NCBI GenBank assembly: GCA_017417045.1
Contig: JAFPZZ010000011.1
Coordinates: 1-64,000 of the forward strand
DNA from: Bacillota bacterium
GTDB lineage: Bacteria; Bacillota; Clostridia; Peptostreptococcales; Anaerovoracaceae
DNA length: 64,000 nucleotides
Direction of reading: 5' to 3'
Part shown: positions 8,835 through 16,921 of the stretch, one piece after another
How positions within the stretch are numbered: the stretch's first letter is position 1
Layout of the letters: the number at the start of each line of letters is the position of its first letter
Program-made: the position numbers and the translations under genes
Notes under the pieces: model-generated
Seen by the model: only the letters and a program-made list of their open reading frames with translations
Databases searched by the model: none
What the model was told of the DNA's origin: nothing

Positions 8835-8865
8835 TCAAAAACGGGAGTCCTTCCCGGACTCCCGT
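8835..8865 (-). terminator. terminator between nrfA and ccs1
   Basis: Perfect 10-bp stem ACGGGAGTCC/GGACTCCCGT (8841-8865) with loop of five and a TTTTTG tail on the minus strand. It ends the rnf-nrfA transcript or lets only part of it continue into ccs1, whose start codon is four bases beyond the tail. Confidence 0.85.
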
Positions 8866-8931
8866 ATTATACCATATCCAGGCTCTTCAGGAAAACACGC
8901 AGCCCTCCCGGCGACCGCTGCGAGGCTAGGC

Positions 8932-10209
8932 CTACAGCAGGCTCATGGCCTCGTCTATCTTGAGTTCGGCGGTCTCGAGGCAGCTGAAGGCAAGGTCGGA
9001 GTTGTGTGCGCCCTCAGAGTTCTCGACATAGCAGTAGTCGAAGAACCACTGGGCTTCGCGGTAGAGCTTCCTCACCGCGTCGAGCTCCTCCTCGCTCTTC
9101 TCGCCCTTGCTGACGGCCTCCGCCAGCGCGTCCTTGAGCGCCGAGAGCTTGTTTCCGACCTCGGTCTCGCGCAGCGTTACCCTCTCCTGTATCCTGCGGA
9201 CCATGGCGGTCATATCGGTGTTCTCGTGGCAGGTAGCGCAGCTGAGCAGGAGCATCTCGCTCTCAAGCGGACTCACCAGAGTGTGGCTGTGATAGACGGT
9301 GCCGTCCTCGGCCTGCTCCATGGGCATGTGGCAGTCCGCGCAGGTCAGAAGGCCCGCGTGCTTGCCCTGGGTGAAGGTCTCAAACTCGGGGTGCTGAGCC
9401 TTGAGCATCTTCGTTCCCGTGCTCGGCTGTATCCAGTCGTAGAAATCGAAGGAGTCGTAGTAAGCGAGTATGGCCTCCGGAGCCATGCCTGCGGCGTCAT
9501 GATAAGGCATCATGGTCTCGCTGTCCTCCCTCGTGAAATAGTACTCTATGTGGCACTGGCCGCAGCTGAGCACCGAGGGATCGAAGCTCGATACGTTCGC
9601 GCCGAGCGCCTTGTTCACGTAGGAATGAGTGACGACGAGCTGCCCCGCGCTGCCGGCTTCGTTTCCGTGGCAGGTATAGCAGCTGATGTTCTCCTCCATG
9701 AGAGCGTAGACCTCTTCGAAGGGCATCGAATAAACCGAGACGCCCTGATCGTTCACGAGCTTCGCGAAATTGGGGGACTTGCAGGTCAGGCAGTTGGCCT
9801 TGGCGTGAGGCCTCTGCGTTTTGTATACGTCCTCGAGGGTATACTCATGCCCCCTGGCGCTGCCGTAGTCCTTAGCGAAGCCGTAGCCCTCGTAGATGTT
9901 CACGAGATAGGGATCCTGCTCGAGATAGCTCGTGACGTATACGTTTCTGGAGTTGTCCCTCATCGTAGCCGTTATGTACGGATATATCTCGGCCCAGTCG
10001 GCGGCGCTGACCGTGCCGTCGCTGCTAGTCGCCTCGGGAGCCTGCACGTCCAGATATTCGATGTCCGCGCGCGTCAGCGGTCCAAGGGCGCCCCTGTCCC
10101 GCAGGTGGTACATCACGTCCTTCCCGCCGAAGCCTCCGAGGAGGAACAGGGCCAGCGCTATGAGCAGCGCCGACAGTATGAGTTTTATCTTTTGGTTATG
10201 TCTGTCCAT
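8932..10209 (-). CDS. nrfA: ammonia-forming pentaheme cytochrome c nitrite reductase
   Basis: 425 residues. Five heme sites: C140-L-T-C143-K144 (the Lys-ligated catalytic heme typical of NrfA), then CYTCH (177), CGQCH (216), CADCH (290) and CATCH (324). Other NrfA marks are LEQDP, ARGH with R119, HIEYYF with E222/Y223, and LKAQHPE with K270, Q272, H273, matching the catalytic and calcium-site residues of the E. coli enzyme. Reduces nitrite to ammonium with six electrons, outside the membrane. Residues 8-27 form an uncleaved-looking anchor. Shorter than the roughly 480-residue E. coli enzyme. No nrfH lies nearby; it follows rnfB by 10 bases behind GAGGAG. Confidence 0.95.
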   Translation of the reverse strand: MDRHNQKIKLILSALLIALALFLLGGFGGKDVMYHLRDRGALGPLTRADIEYLDVQAPEATSSDGTVSAADWAEIYPYITATMRDNSRNVYVTSYLEQDPYLVNIYEGYGFAKDYGSARGHEYTLEDVYKTQRPHAKANCLTCKSPNFAKLVNDQGVSVYSMPFEEVYALMEENISCYTCHGNEAGSAGQLVVTHSYVNKALGANVSSFDPSVLSCGQCHIEYYFTREDSETMMPYHDAAGMAPEAILAYYDSFDFYDWIQPSTGTKMLKAQHPEFETFTQGKHAGLLTCADCHMPMEQAEDGTVYHSHTLVSPLESEMLLLSCATCHENTDMTAMVRRIQERVTLRETEVGNKLSALKDALAEAVSKGEKSEEELDAVRKLYREAQWFFDYCYVENSEGAHNSDLAFSCLETAELKIDEAMSLL

Positions 10210-10219
10210 CTTTTTCTCC

Positions 10220-11035
10220 TCAGGAGGCGGCCTCTTCAGACCGTCCCGGCGAAGGGAGCGTTATGACCTTGGCGGGGCATTTCGCCGCGCACTTGCCGCA
10301 CTGGACGCAGCTATCGTAATCGACGTGAGCGACGTTGCCTTCTACGTGAATGGCATCCGCCCCGCACTGCTTCTCGCAGAGCCCGCAGGCTATGCACCCG
10401 GCACTGCAGACCTTCCTCACGAGGGGGCCCTTGTCCTTGTTCGAGCACTGCACCCTGACGCGCTTGCGCTCCGGGACGAGCTCTATGAGGCCCTTCGGGC
10501 AGGCCTTGGCGCAGAGTCCGCAGCCTACGCATTTTCTCTCGTCAACGGCCGCTACCCCGTCCAGGACCCTTATGGCCTTCTGCGGGCATACGGAGACGCA
10601 GCTTCCCAGTCCCATGCAGCCGTAATCGCAGTCGGCGAGGTTTATACCGGCGAACAGGGCGCTCCTGCAGTCCTGAACGCCGCTGTATTCGTTCTTATGA
10701 GTTACCGCGCAGCTGCCCTTGCAGCGCACGAAAGCGACCCTTCTCTCCCCTGCTTCGGCCTCGACGCCCATTATGGCGCCGATCTTCTCGGCGACCGGGG
10801 CTCCGCCTACGGGGCAGCCGTTTACGGGGGCGGCTCCGCTGACTATGGCGGCGGCCATGGCGTCGCAGCCTGCCTGGCCGCAAGCGCCGCAGTTGTTTCC
10901 GGGAAGTTCGGCCCTGACGGCTGCTTCCCTGGGATCCACCTCTACGTAAAACTTCTTACCCGCGGTCACGAGGCCGGCGCCGACTATTATCCCGATAAGA
11001 CCTATGACCAGAGTGGTCATCAATACTACGTTCAT
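10220..11035 (-). CDS. rnfB: Rnf complex subunit RnfB (ferredoxin-type)
   Basis: 271 residues. N-terminal membrane segment (4-26), then the RnfB Fe-S domain with CGACGQAGC (49-57) and NGCPVGG, followed by four ferredoxin-like cysteine groups: CMGLGSCVSVCP, CVGCGLCAKACP, CIACGLCEKQC and CVQCGKCAAKCP. RnfB takes electrons from reduced ferredoxin into the Rnf pump. Start fixed by AAAGGAGG seven bases upstream of ATG. It is the last rnf gene; nrfA follows at once. Confidence 0.95.
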   Translation of the reverse strand: MNVVLMTTLVIGLIGIIVGAGLVTAGKKFYVEVDPREAAVRAELPGNNCGACGQAGCDAMAAAIVSGAAPVNGCPVGGAPVAEKIGAIMGVEAEAGERRVAFVRCKGSCAVTHKNEYSGVQDCRSALFAGINLADCDYGCMGLGSCVSVCPQKAIRVLDGVAAVDERKCVGCGLCAKACPKGLIELVPERKRVRVQCSNKDKGPLVRKVCSAGCIACGLCEKQCGADAIHVEGNVAHVDYDSCVQCGKCAAKCPAKVITLPSPGRSEEAAS

Positions 11036-11047
11036 GTCAGGCCTCCT

Positions 11048-11626
11048 TTAAAACGAGAGCCCGGCGAAGCCCATGAAGGCTATCGACATGAGGGCGGCGG
11101 AGATGAGGACTATGGGGGCGCCCCTGAGGGGCTCGGGGATGTCCTCTTCGCGCATGCGCGAACGTATGCTGGCTAGCAGCACTATGGCTATGGTATAGCC
11201 GAGCGCGGTGCCGAAACCAGAGAGCACGCTCTGCACGAAGTTGTATCCGTTCTGCACGTTGGTAAGGGCCACGCCGAGCACGGCGCAGTTGGTGGTTATC
11301 AACGGCAGGAATATTCCCAGCGCCTTGTATATGGCGGGGGAACTCTTTTTGAGGAACATCTCGACTATCTGCACCAGGGCCGCGATGACCAGTATGAAGA
11401 CTATGGTCTTCATGTAGTCGAGCCCGAAGGGGTCCAGCACGTAGGTGTATACGAGGTTCGCGACGCCGGAGGCTATGGTTATGACGAATATGACCGCGCC
11501 TCCGAGGCTGGCCGAGGCCTTCATCTGCTGGGAAACGCCGAGGAATGAGCAGATCCCTAGGAACTGGTTGAGGACGACGTTGTTTATCAGCGCTCCTCCT
11601 ATGATCAGAAGTATCATTTCCTTCAT
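11048..11626 (-). CDS. rnfA: Rnf complex membrane subunit RnfA
   Basis: 192 residues, six membrane segments, with family stretches NNVVLNQFLGICSFLGVS at the N-terminus and LITTNCAVLGVALTN near 110-125. The two Cys residues (in GICSF and TNCAV) correspond to the membrane-embedded [2Fe-2S] ligands shared with RnfE/NqrDE. Overlaps the rnfE stop by one base, so translation is coupled. Confidence 0.95.
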   Translation of the reverse strand: MKEMILLIIGGALINNVVLNQFLGICSFLGVSQQMKASASLGGAVIFVITIASGVANLVYTYVLDPFGLDYMKTIVFILVIAALVQIVEMFLKKSSPAIYKALGIFLPLITTNCAVLGVALTNVQNGYNFVQSVLSGFGTALGYTIAIVLLASIRSRMREEDIPEPLRGAPIVLISAALMSIAFMGFAGLSF

Positions 11627-12339
11627 CAGATCTGTGCCTCCTTTCTTGCCTCAGCGGGATCCGGTGCGGACTCGTCCTTGTTCTCGCAGGGGCTCATGCA
11701 GGCGCTGCAGCAGCCGTCGCAGCCGCTCTCAACGAGCTGCCTCTGGCGGGTCTTTATGCCTATGGCGTTCATGATCGTAACGAACAGCGCTATGACCAGG
11801 AAGGCTCCTGGGGGCTGCACGAAGATCCCTATGGGCTCGAAGCCGTCGGGGAGCACGTTCACTCCGAACACGCTGCCGTTTCCAAGAAGCTCCCTCACGA
11901 AGCCGGCCAGGGTCAGGGCTAGCGTGAAGCCCAGTCCCATCCCGAGACCGTCCATGACCGAGAGCAGCGGGCCGTTCTTGTTGGCGTAGGCCTCTGCCCT
12001 TCCGAGTATTATGCAGTTTACTACGATGAGAGGGATGTATATTCCAAGCGCGCTGTAGAGCGAGGGAAGATAGCCCTCTATCAGAAGCTCCGTCACCGTG
12101 ACGAGCGAGGCCACTATGACTATGTAGGACGGAAGCCTCACCTCGTCGGGTATGACTTTTCTTAGCAGCGATATGATCAGATTGGAGAGGATCAGCACCG
12201 CCGTCGTAGAGAGTCCCATGCCTATGCCGTTCATGGCCCTCGTGGAGACGGCCAGGGTCGGGCACATTCCGAGCATGAGCATCAGGGTCGGGTTCTCTTT
12301 GATCAGTCCGTTGTACAGGCGTTCAACATATTTGTTCAA
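11626..12339 (-). CDS. rnfE: Rnf complex membrane subunit RnfE with Cys-rich tail
   Basis: 237 residues. About 200 residues are a standard six-helix RnfE: ENPTLMLMLGMCPTLAVS at the start and IVVNCIILGRAEAYA near 105-120, each with the Cys expected to bind the shared iron-sulfur cluster. The last 35 residues are hydrophilic and begin with GCDGCCSACMSPC, five cysteines in CxxCCxxCxxxC spacing, presumably in the cytoplasm. Lies one base after rnfDG and overlaps rnfA by one base. Confidence 0.94.
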   Translation of the reverse strand: MNKYVERLYNGLIKENPTLMLMLGMCPTLAVSTRAMNGIGMGLSTTAVLILSNLIISLLRKVIPDEVRLPSYIVIVASLVTVTELLIEGYLPSLYSALGIYIPLIVVNCIILGRAEAYANKNGPLLSVMDGLGMGLGFTLALTLAGFVRELLGNGSVFGVNVLPDGFEPIGIFVQPPGAFLVIALFVTIMNAIGIKTRQRQLVESGCDGCCSACMSPCENKDESAPDPAEARKEAQI

Positions 12340-12340
12340 A

Positions 12341-13906
12341 TCAGTTCCCTCCCTTCATGTAGTTTCTGAAGAAGTCGAGGGCCGCGTTCACGGCTCCGAC
12401 CACGGCGCCCGAGGTCGTGCTGGCACCGGAGACGGTATCTATGGAGTTATCGCCGCCTGATGACGAGCCCTTGTTGAGGACGAAGCTGTCGACCTTCCTG
12501 CCGTTGAACTGATCCCTGAATTCGGGTTCTCCGGCCCTCATGCCCATTCCGGGCGTCTCGTTCAGATGCGTGAAGGCTATGCTGATCACGGTACCGTCGG
12601 GCTCTAGTCCTACCGTCAGAGTTATGTTGCCGTCGTAGCCGTCCATGCTGGTCACGTTGACCACGTAGCCGGCGATATTCCCGGAGGCGTCTTTCCCGAC
12701 ATAAGCTTCGTTTATGTAAACTCTTCCAAAGCCCTTGCCGTAGACCTCTCCGTCCAGATCCTCGATCGCGAGATCCGCCTTTTCGACGTTCTCAAAGCTC
12801 TCCGCGGCGGGGAGCACGTTTTTGTATGAAGCCAGGCTGGCCAGCCTCTTCTGCTCGTCTATGGCGTCCTTGGTCAGGGAGTATACCCCTCCGAGGGCGA
12901 CGCCGGCGAGCACGGTGATCAGCGTGAGGGTGATCACAGGCTTGGGCACGCTCAGGCCCGTCTTATCTCCGTTTCTCGCGGCTACCGCGCTCTTTCTGTA
13001 GGCGTAGGGCTTTGGCACTACGTACATGTCGAGCAGCGGGGTGAAGAGGTTGCCTATGATTATGGCGTAGCTAAAGGAGTCGCCGGAGCCCGCTATCCTA
13101 AACAGCGCGCCGAGGCAGCCTATTATGCAGCCGTATATCACCTGGGCGGTCCTGCCGCTGGGCGAAGTCGTGTAGTCGGTGGCCATGAAGAGAGCGCCCA
13201 TCATGAGGCCGCCTCCGCAAAGATGCGCCGCGAGGAAGCGCAGGTCGAAGCCCTGCCCTCCGAAGAGCAGCATCATGAGCGAGAAGCTGACTATGACCGA
13301 AGTGCTTATCGGGGTGTGGATTATATCCAGGGACCAGAGGAAGAGCCCTCCTATGATAAGGGCGAGTATGGATCCTCCTATGAGGCTGTTCGAGGAGCCG
13401 AGGAACATCTTTGTGATGTTGACGGCCTTGCCTCCCTTGAGCAGCGCTAGAGGAGTGGCGGAAGAGACTCCGTCCACGTCGAATCTCGTCATGCTGGCTC
13501 CGAAGGAGATCAGCAGGAAGCAGCGCCCCGCGAGGGCGGGATTGATGAAGTTCTTTCCGAGTCCTCCGAAGCTGCATTTCGCTACGACTATGGCGAATAT
13601 CGCTCCAAGCACCGGCTGGTATAGCGGGACCTCGTTGGAAAGGCTGAGCCCGAGCAGCAGGCCGGTGACGACCGCGCTGCTGTCCTTTATGGTGCTCGGC
13701 TTATGGCAGGCCAGATCGAAGAGGTATTCGCTGAGCACAGCCGAGCCTATGCAGAGCGTGAGTATGATCAGGGCCCTTATGCCGTTGAAATACACTCCCG
13801 CGATAGTCGCCGGCATGAGGGATATGCATACCAGCTTCATTATCGAAGCTGTGTCGTGCCTGTCCCTGAAATGCGGGCCGGAAGAAAGTCTGAATGTATT
13901 GCTCAT
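12341..13906 (-). CDS. rnfDG: fused Rnf subunits RnfD-RnfG
   Basis: 521 residues in one uninterrupted frame. Residues 1-300 are RnfD: many membrane helices and the flavinylation site DGVSSATPLA with Thr151. After a short basic linker (301-318) comes RnfG: one membrane helix (322-343), then the extracytoplasmic FMN domain with ETPGMGM (450-456) and the flavinylation motif TVSGASTTSG (491-500). Both halves should carry covalent FMN on the outer side. In known rnf operons rnfD and rnfG are adjacent separate genes, so the fusion is a natural one, but unusual. Overlaps rnfC by four bases. Confidence 0.93.
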   Translation of the reverse strand: MSNTFRLSSGPHFRDRHDTASIMKLVCISLMPATIAGVYFNGIRALIILTLCIGSAVLSEYLFDLACHKPSTIKDSSAVVTGLLLGLSLSNEVPLYQPVLGAIFAIVVAKCSFGGLGKNFINPALAGRCFLLISFGASMTRFDVDGVSSATPLALLKGGKAVNITKMFLGSSNSLIGGSILALIIGGLFLWSLDIIHTPISTSVIVSFSLMMLLFGGQGFDLRFLAAHLCGGGLMMGALFMATDYTTSPSGRTAQVIYGCIIGCLGALFRIAGSGDSFSYAIIIGNLFTPLLDMYVVPKPYAYRKSAVAARNGDKTGLSVPKPVITLTLITVLAGVALGGVYSLTKDAIDEQKRLASLASYKNVLPAAESFENVEKADLAIEDLDGEVYGKGFGRVYINEAYVGKDASGNIAGYVVNVTSMDGYDGNITLTVGLEPDGTVISIAFTHLNETPGMGMRAGEPEFRDQFNGRKVDSFVLNKGSSSGGDNSIDTVSGASTTSGAVVGAVNAALDFFRNYMKGGN

Positions 13907-15255
13907 TTCTTCCCTCCCGCGGCTTCAGCGCGCTTCTTGGCGAGTATCTCCGCCTTCATGAGTTTAAATGTCTGCGTGAGAGGCCTCTTGGCCGGGCATA
14001 TGTAGCTGCACGAGCCGCAGAAGAAGCACTCGAGTCCGTAGAGCTTCTTTTCGTAGCGCTCCCAATCCCCGTTCTCCGCGGCCTCCATCATCATCATGGG
14101 CATGAGCCCGTTGGGGCAGACCGAACCGCAGCGTCCGCAGCTTATGCAGGGATCGTACTTTCCGTCCTTCCCTTCGTCCGGGTCCACGGAGAGTATGGTG
14201 AGGGCGTTGGTGGTCTTGACCACGGGAACGTCCAGCGAAGCCACCGCGACGCCCATCATTGGGCCTCCCGCGAGCGCTTTCTTTGGCTCCGCGCCTTCCT
14301 TAAGGCCACCGGCCTCCTCGAGCAGAGCCGAGAAGGGAGTGCCGTCGCGGACTATCAGGTTGCAGGGGGAGACCACGTCCTCGCCGCTAACGGTCAGAAC
14401 GTGTCTGAACAGCGGCTCATTGAAGGCTACGGCCCTGTAAGAGGCGTATATGGTCCCGACATTGCAGACTATGCAGCCCACGTCGGCGGGAAGCATCGAA
14501 GCGGGATAATCTATCCCTGCGACTGCCTTGATGAGGCTGCGCTCTCCGCCCTGCGGATACTTGGTCTTCATGGGCATGACGACTATCCCTTCGTGCGAAG
14601 CGGCGGCTACCTTCATGGCCGCTATGGCCTCGGGCTTGTTGTCCTCTATCGCGACGACGCCCTTAGCGTTCGGGAAGAGCCTGAGCATGAGCTCCATGCC
14701 CTTTACGATCTCCTCCGGGCAGCTCCTCATGAGCTGGTCGTTGCAGCAAAGATAGGGCTCGCATTCGGCACCGTTGGCTATGAGGTATCTGATGGCCGAG
14801 GGATCCTTGGGGCTGAGCTTGACCCTGGTCGGGAAGCCCGCTCCGCCGAGGCCTATGACGCCGGCGTCTGCGATCTTTTTGAGTATCTCCTCGCCGCTCA
14901 GGGCGTAGACGTCGCATTCCTCCCCTACTCCGGGCAGCAGCTCAAAAAGCCCGTCGCCGTCGACGACCACGCATTCCTGAATGGTGCCGGCGATGGTCCT
15001 TCGCTTTTCTATTGCCTTGACTGTGCCAGAACACGAACAGATGACGTTTGCCGACACGAATCCGTCGGCCTCGCCTATGCACTGGCCCGCCAGTACGCGG
15101 TCGCCCTTGCTTACGATGACCTTGGCCGGCTTTCCGATGTGCTGAGCAAGGGGAAAGACCATCTCCCCCGTCCAGTCGAAAGCCCTCAGCGGCGATGAGC
15201 GGCTGAGATCCTTATGATCCTGAGGATGGACCCCGCCGCGGAACAATTCTTTCAA
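13903..15255 (-). CDS. rnfC: Rnf complex subunit RnfC
   Basis: 450 residues from a TTG start at 15253-15255, chosen because GGAGG lies exactly six bases upstream and the family N-terminus (KELFRGGVHPQDHK) then begins at residue 2; an earlier in-frame TTG at 15288 has no ribosome site. Domains: barrel-sandwich region, the NADH/FMN-binding Complex I 51-kDa-like domain (GLGGAGFPTRVKL, GAECEPYL), SLBB-like region and two [4Fe-4S] motifs CISCGRCGSVCP and CFFCGSCSYICP. It exchanges electrons with NAD on the cytoplasmic face. First gene of the operon. Confidence 0.94.
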   Translation of the reverse strand: MKELFRGGVHPQDHKDLSRSSPLRAFDWTGEMVFPLAQHIGKPAKVIVSKGDRVLAGQCIGEADGFVSANVICSCSGTVKAIEKRRTIAGTIQECVVVDGDGLFELLPGVGEECDVYALSGEEILKKIADAGVIGLGGAGFPTRVKLSPKDPSAIRYLIANGAECEPYLCCNDQLMRSCPEEIVKGMELMLRLFPNAKGVVAIEDNKPEAIAAMKVAAASHEGIVVMPMKTKYPQGGERSLIKAVAGIDYPASMLPADVGCIVCNVGTIYASYRAVAFNEPLFRHVLTVSGEDVVSPCNLIVRDGTPFSALLEEAGGLKEGAEPKKALAGGPMMGVAVASLDVPVVKTTNALTILSVDPDEGKDGKYDPCISCGRCGSVCPNGLMPMMMMEAAENGDWERYEKKLYGLECFFCGSCSYICPAKRPLTQTFKLMKAEILAKKRAEAAGGKK

Positions 15256-15307
15256 AGCGAGCCTCCATATGTTGAATATAGAAAACAAAATGCTATGCGA
15301 TCATAAA

Positions 15308-15356
15308 AGGATATGATCCTGAAAATAGTATACCAGACCATTCCGAAATGCCGCAA
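15308..15356 (-). promoter_or_regulatory. rnf operon promoter
   Basis: On the minus strand: -35 TTGCGG (15351-15356), 18-base spacer, extended -10 TGgTATACT (box at 15327-15332). The leader contains an imperfect palindrome AGGAT-atg-ATCCT (15308-15320). Confidence 0.6.
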
Positions 15357-15371
15357 GTGCAGCGGAAAAGG

Positions 15372-15385
15372 TTAGCAATCGCTAA
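15372..15385. promoter_or_regulatory. palindromic operator candidate
   Basis: TTAGC-aatc-GCTAA, a perfect 5-bp inverted repeat 15 bases upstream of the rnf -35 box. It could bind a dimeric regulator of rnf-nrfA or of the divergent MATE gene. No known consensus recognised. Confidence 0.4.
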
Positions 15386-15389
15386 TCCG

Positions 15390-15441
15390 TTGAATTATTT
15401 ACGCTTTATCATCATTTGAATAATTTACGCTTTATCATCAT
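15390..15441. repeat. two tandem 26-bp direct repeats
   Basis: Copies at 15390-15415 and 15416-15441 differ at a single base. Each contains TTTACGCTTTATCATCAT. They lie in the divergent gap between rnfC and the MATE gene, upstream of a TATACT box (15461-15466) that could be the MATE -10, and may be paired regulator sites. Confidence 0.85.
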
Positions 15442-15531
15442 ACAGGACGCGCTTTGGGTGTATACTGTTTGCCGCGGACGCCGTCCTGGCGGGGTGAAGC
15501 TGCAGGCTTATCGTCAGCCCCTTCCGCTTAA

Positions 15532-16908
15532 ATGGATCGCGCCGCCCTCACAGACACGATGAAAAAAGACAACACCGAACTCTTTGAAAAAACGCCTGTG
15601 CTCAAAGCCGTCATGACGCTGGTGATCCCGACTGTCATCAGCCAGATGATCACCGTCGTCTACAACATGGCGGATACCTTCTTCATAGGCCAGATGAACG
15701 ACCCGGACCAGGTGGCCGCGGCTACGCTCGTCATGCCGCCCTTCGTCATGCTGACGGGCTTTGCGAACATCTTCGGCATAGGAGGAGCCAGCCTCATATC
15801 AAGGAGCCTGGGCATGGGCGATAGGGAAAAGGCCTCTCAGTGCGCCGCGTTCAGCATATGGACCTCGGCCGGCGTCGCCCTGGTCTACGGCATACTGATA
15901 TTCTCCCTGCGTTCAGCGATATTCCCCTTCCTTGGGGCCAACGATGCTACCTACGGCTACTGCACGGACTACGTGCTCTGGACCATAGGCATAGGCAGCG
16001 TTCCGACGGTGCTCAGCGCCTGCCTCGCGCATCTCGTGAGATCCGAGGGATATTCAAAGGAGGCGAGCTTCGGCGTAGCGTTCGGCGGCATACTCAACAT
16101 GCTGCTGGACCCGCTGTTCATATTCGGACTGCACATGGGAGTTATAGGTGCCGCGGCCGCCACTATGCTTTCCAACACAGCGGCCCTTCTCTATTTCGTG
16201 ATACTACTTAGAAAAAACAGGGAGAGCAGCGTGATAGGCTTCTCGCCCTCGCGCTATCCTCGCGGCCTCGCAATTCCCAGGGAGATACTGCTCGTCGGGC
16301 TGCCCAGCTTCATCATGAACATGATGAGCATACTCTCGAATACCGTGCTGAACAGGATGGTCGTCTCCTACTCCAACCAGGCGATAGCCGGCATGGGCAT
16401 AGCCAAGAAGATAGACATGCTCGCCTTCGCCATAGCAGGCGGCATGACGCAGGGCGTGCTCCCTCTTATAGGATATAACTACGCCTCGGGCAACAGGGAG
16501 AGGATGCGCTCGGTCATAAGGACGGCCTTCCGCTGCAGCCTTACGGCAGCGGCAGTCGGCACGCTCTTCCTCTTTACCTGCGCTGTGCCGGTAGTGAAGG
16601 CCTTTATAGACGACCCCGCGACCGTGGAATTCGGCCAGCACTTCCTCAGGATAGTCAGCCTCAGCTGCCCCGCCCTCTCTGTCACTATGATGACGATATC
16701 GATCTTCCAGGCCACCGGGAGCAAAAGGACCCCTATGTTCCTTTCGATGCTGAGGAAGGGCGGCCTCGACATACCCTTCATGTTCATCATGAACTCCATC
16801 GCCGGCGCATACGGGATACCCTGGGCGACGCCTATAGCGGACTTCCTCGCGATGGCCTTCTCTCTCGCCTTTTTCATACCCTACTGGAGGAAGCTGGACG
16901 TCCGATAG
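15532..16908 (+). CDS. MATE family multidrug/cation efflux transporter
   Basis: 458 residues, twelve predicted membrane segments in two six-helix halves. The N-terminus ELFEKTPVLKAVMTLVIPTV followed by YNMADTFFIGQ is characteristic of the MATE family in Clostridia. Exports drugs or metabolites using a Na+ or H+ gradient; the Rnf pump divergent to it could supply that gradient. No good ribosome site precedes either ATG 15532 or ATG 15559 (MKKDNTELF), so the start is uncertain and translation may be weak. Opposite strand to nearly all neighbours. Confidence 0.9.
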   Translation: MDRAALTDTMKKDNTELFEKTPVLKAVMTLVIPTVISQMITVVYNMADTFFIGQMNDPDQVAAATLVMPPFVMLTGFANIFGIGGASLISRSLGMGDREKASQCAAFSIWTSAGVALVYGILIFSLRSAIFPFLGANDATYGYCTDYVLWTIGIGSVPTVLSACLAHLVRSEGYSKEASFGVAFGGILNMLLDPLFIFGLHMGVIGAAAATMLSNTAALLYFVILLRKNRESSVIGFSPSRYPRGLAIPREILLVGLPSFIMNMMSILSNTVLNRMVVSYSNQAIAGMGIAKKIDMLAFAIAGGMTQGVLPLIGYNYASGNRERMRSVIRTAFRCSLTAAAVGTLFLFTCAVPVVKAFIDDPATVEFGQHFLRIVSLSCPALSVTMMTISIFQATGSKRTPMFLSMLRKGGLDIPFMFIMNSIAGAYGIPWATPIADFLAMAFSLAFFIPYWRKLDVR

Positions 16909-16921
16909 CGGCGAGCGGACT

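Noticed and set aside
15256-15288. RnfC start at the upstream TTG
   Set aside because: No ribosome site there, and the GGAGG that serves TTG 15255 would lie inside the coding sequence.
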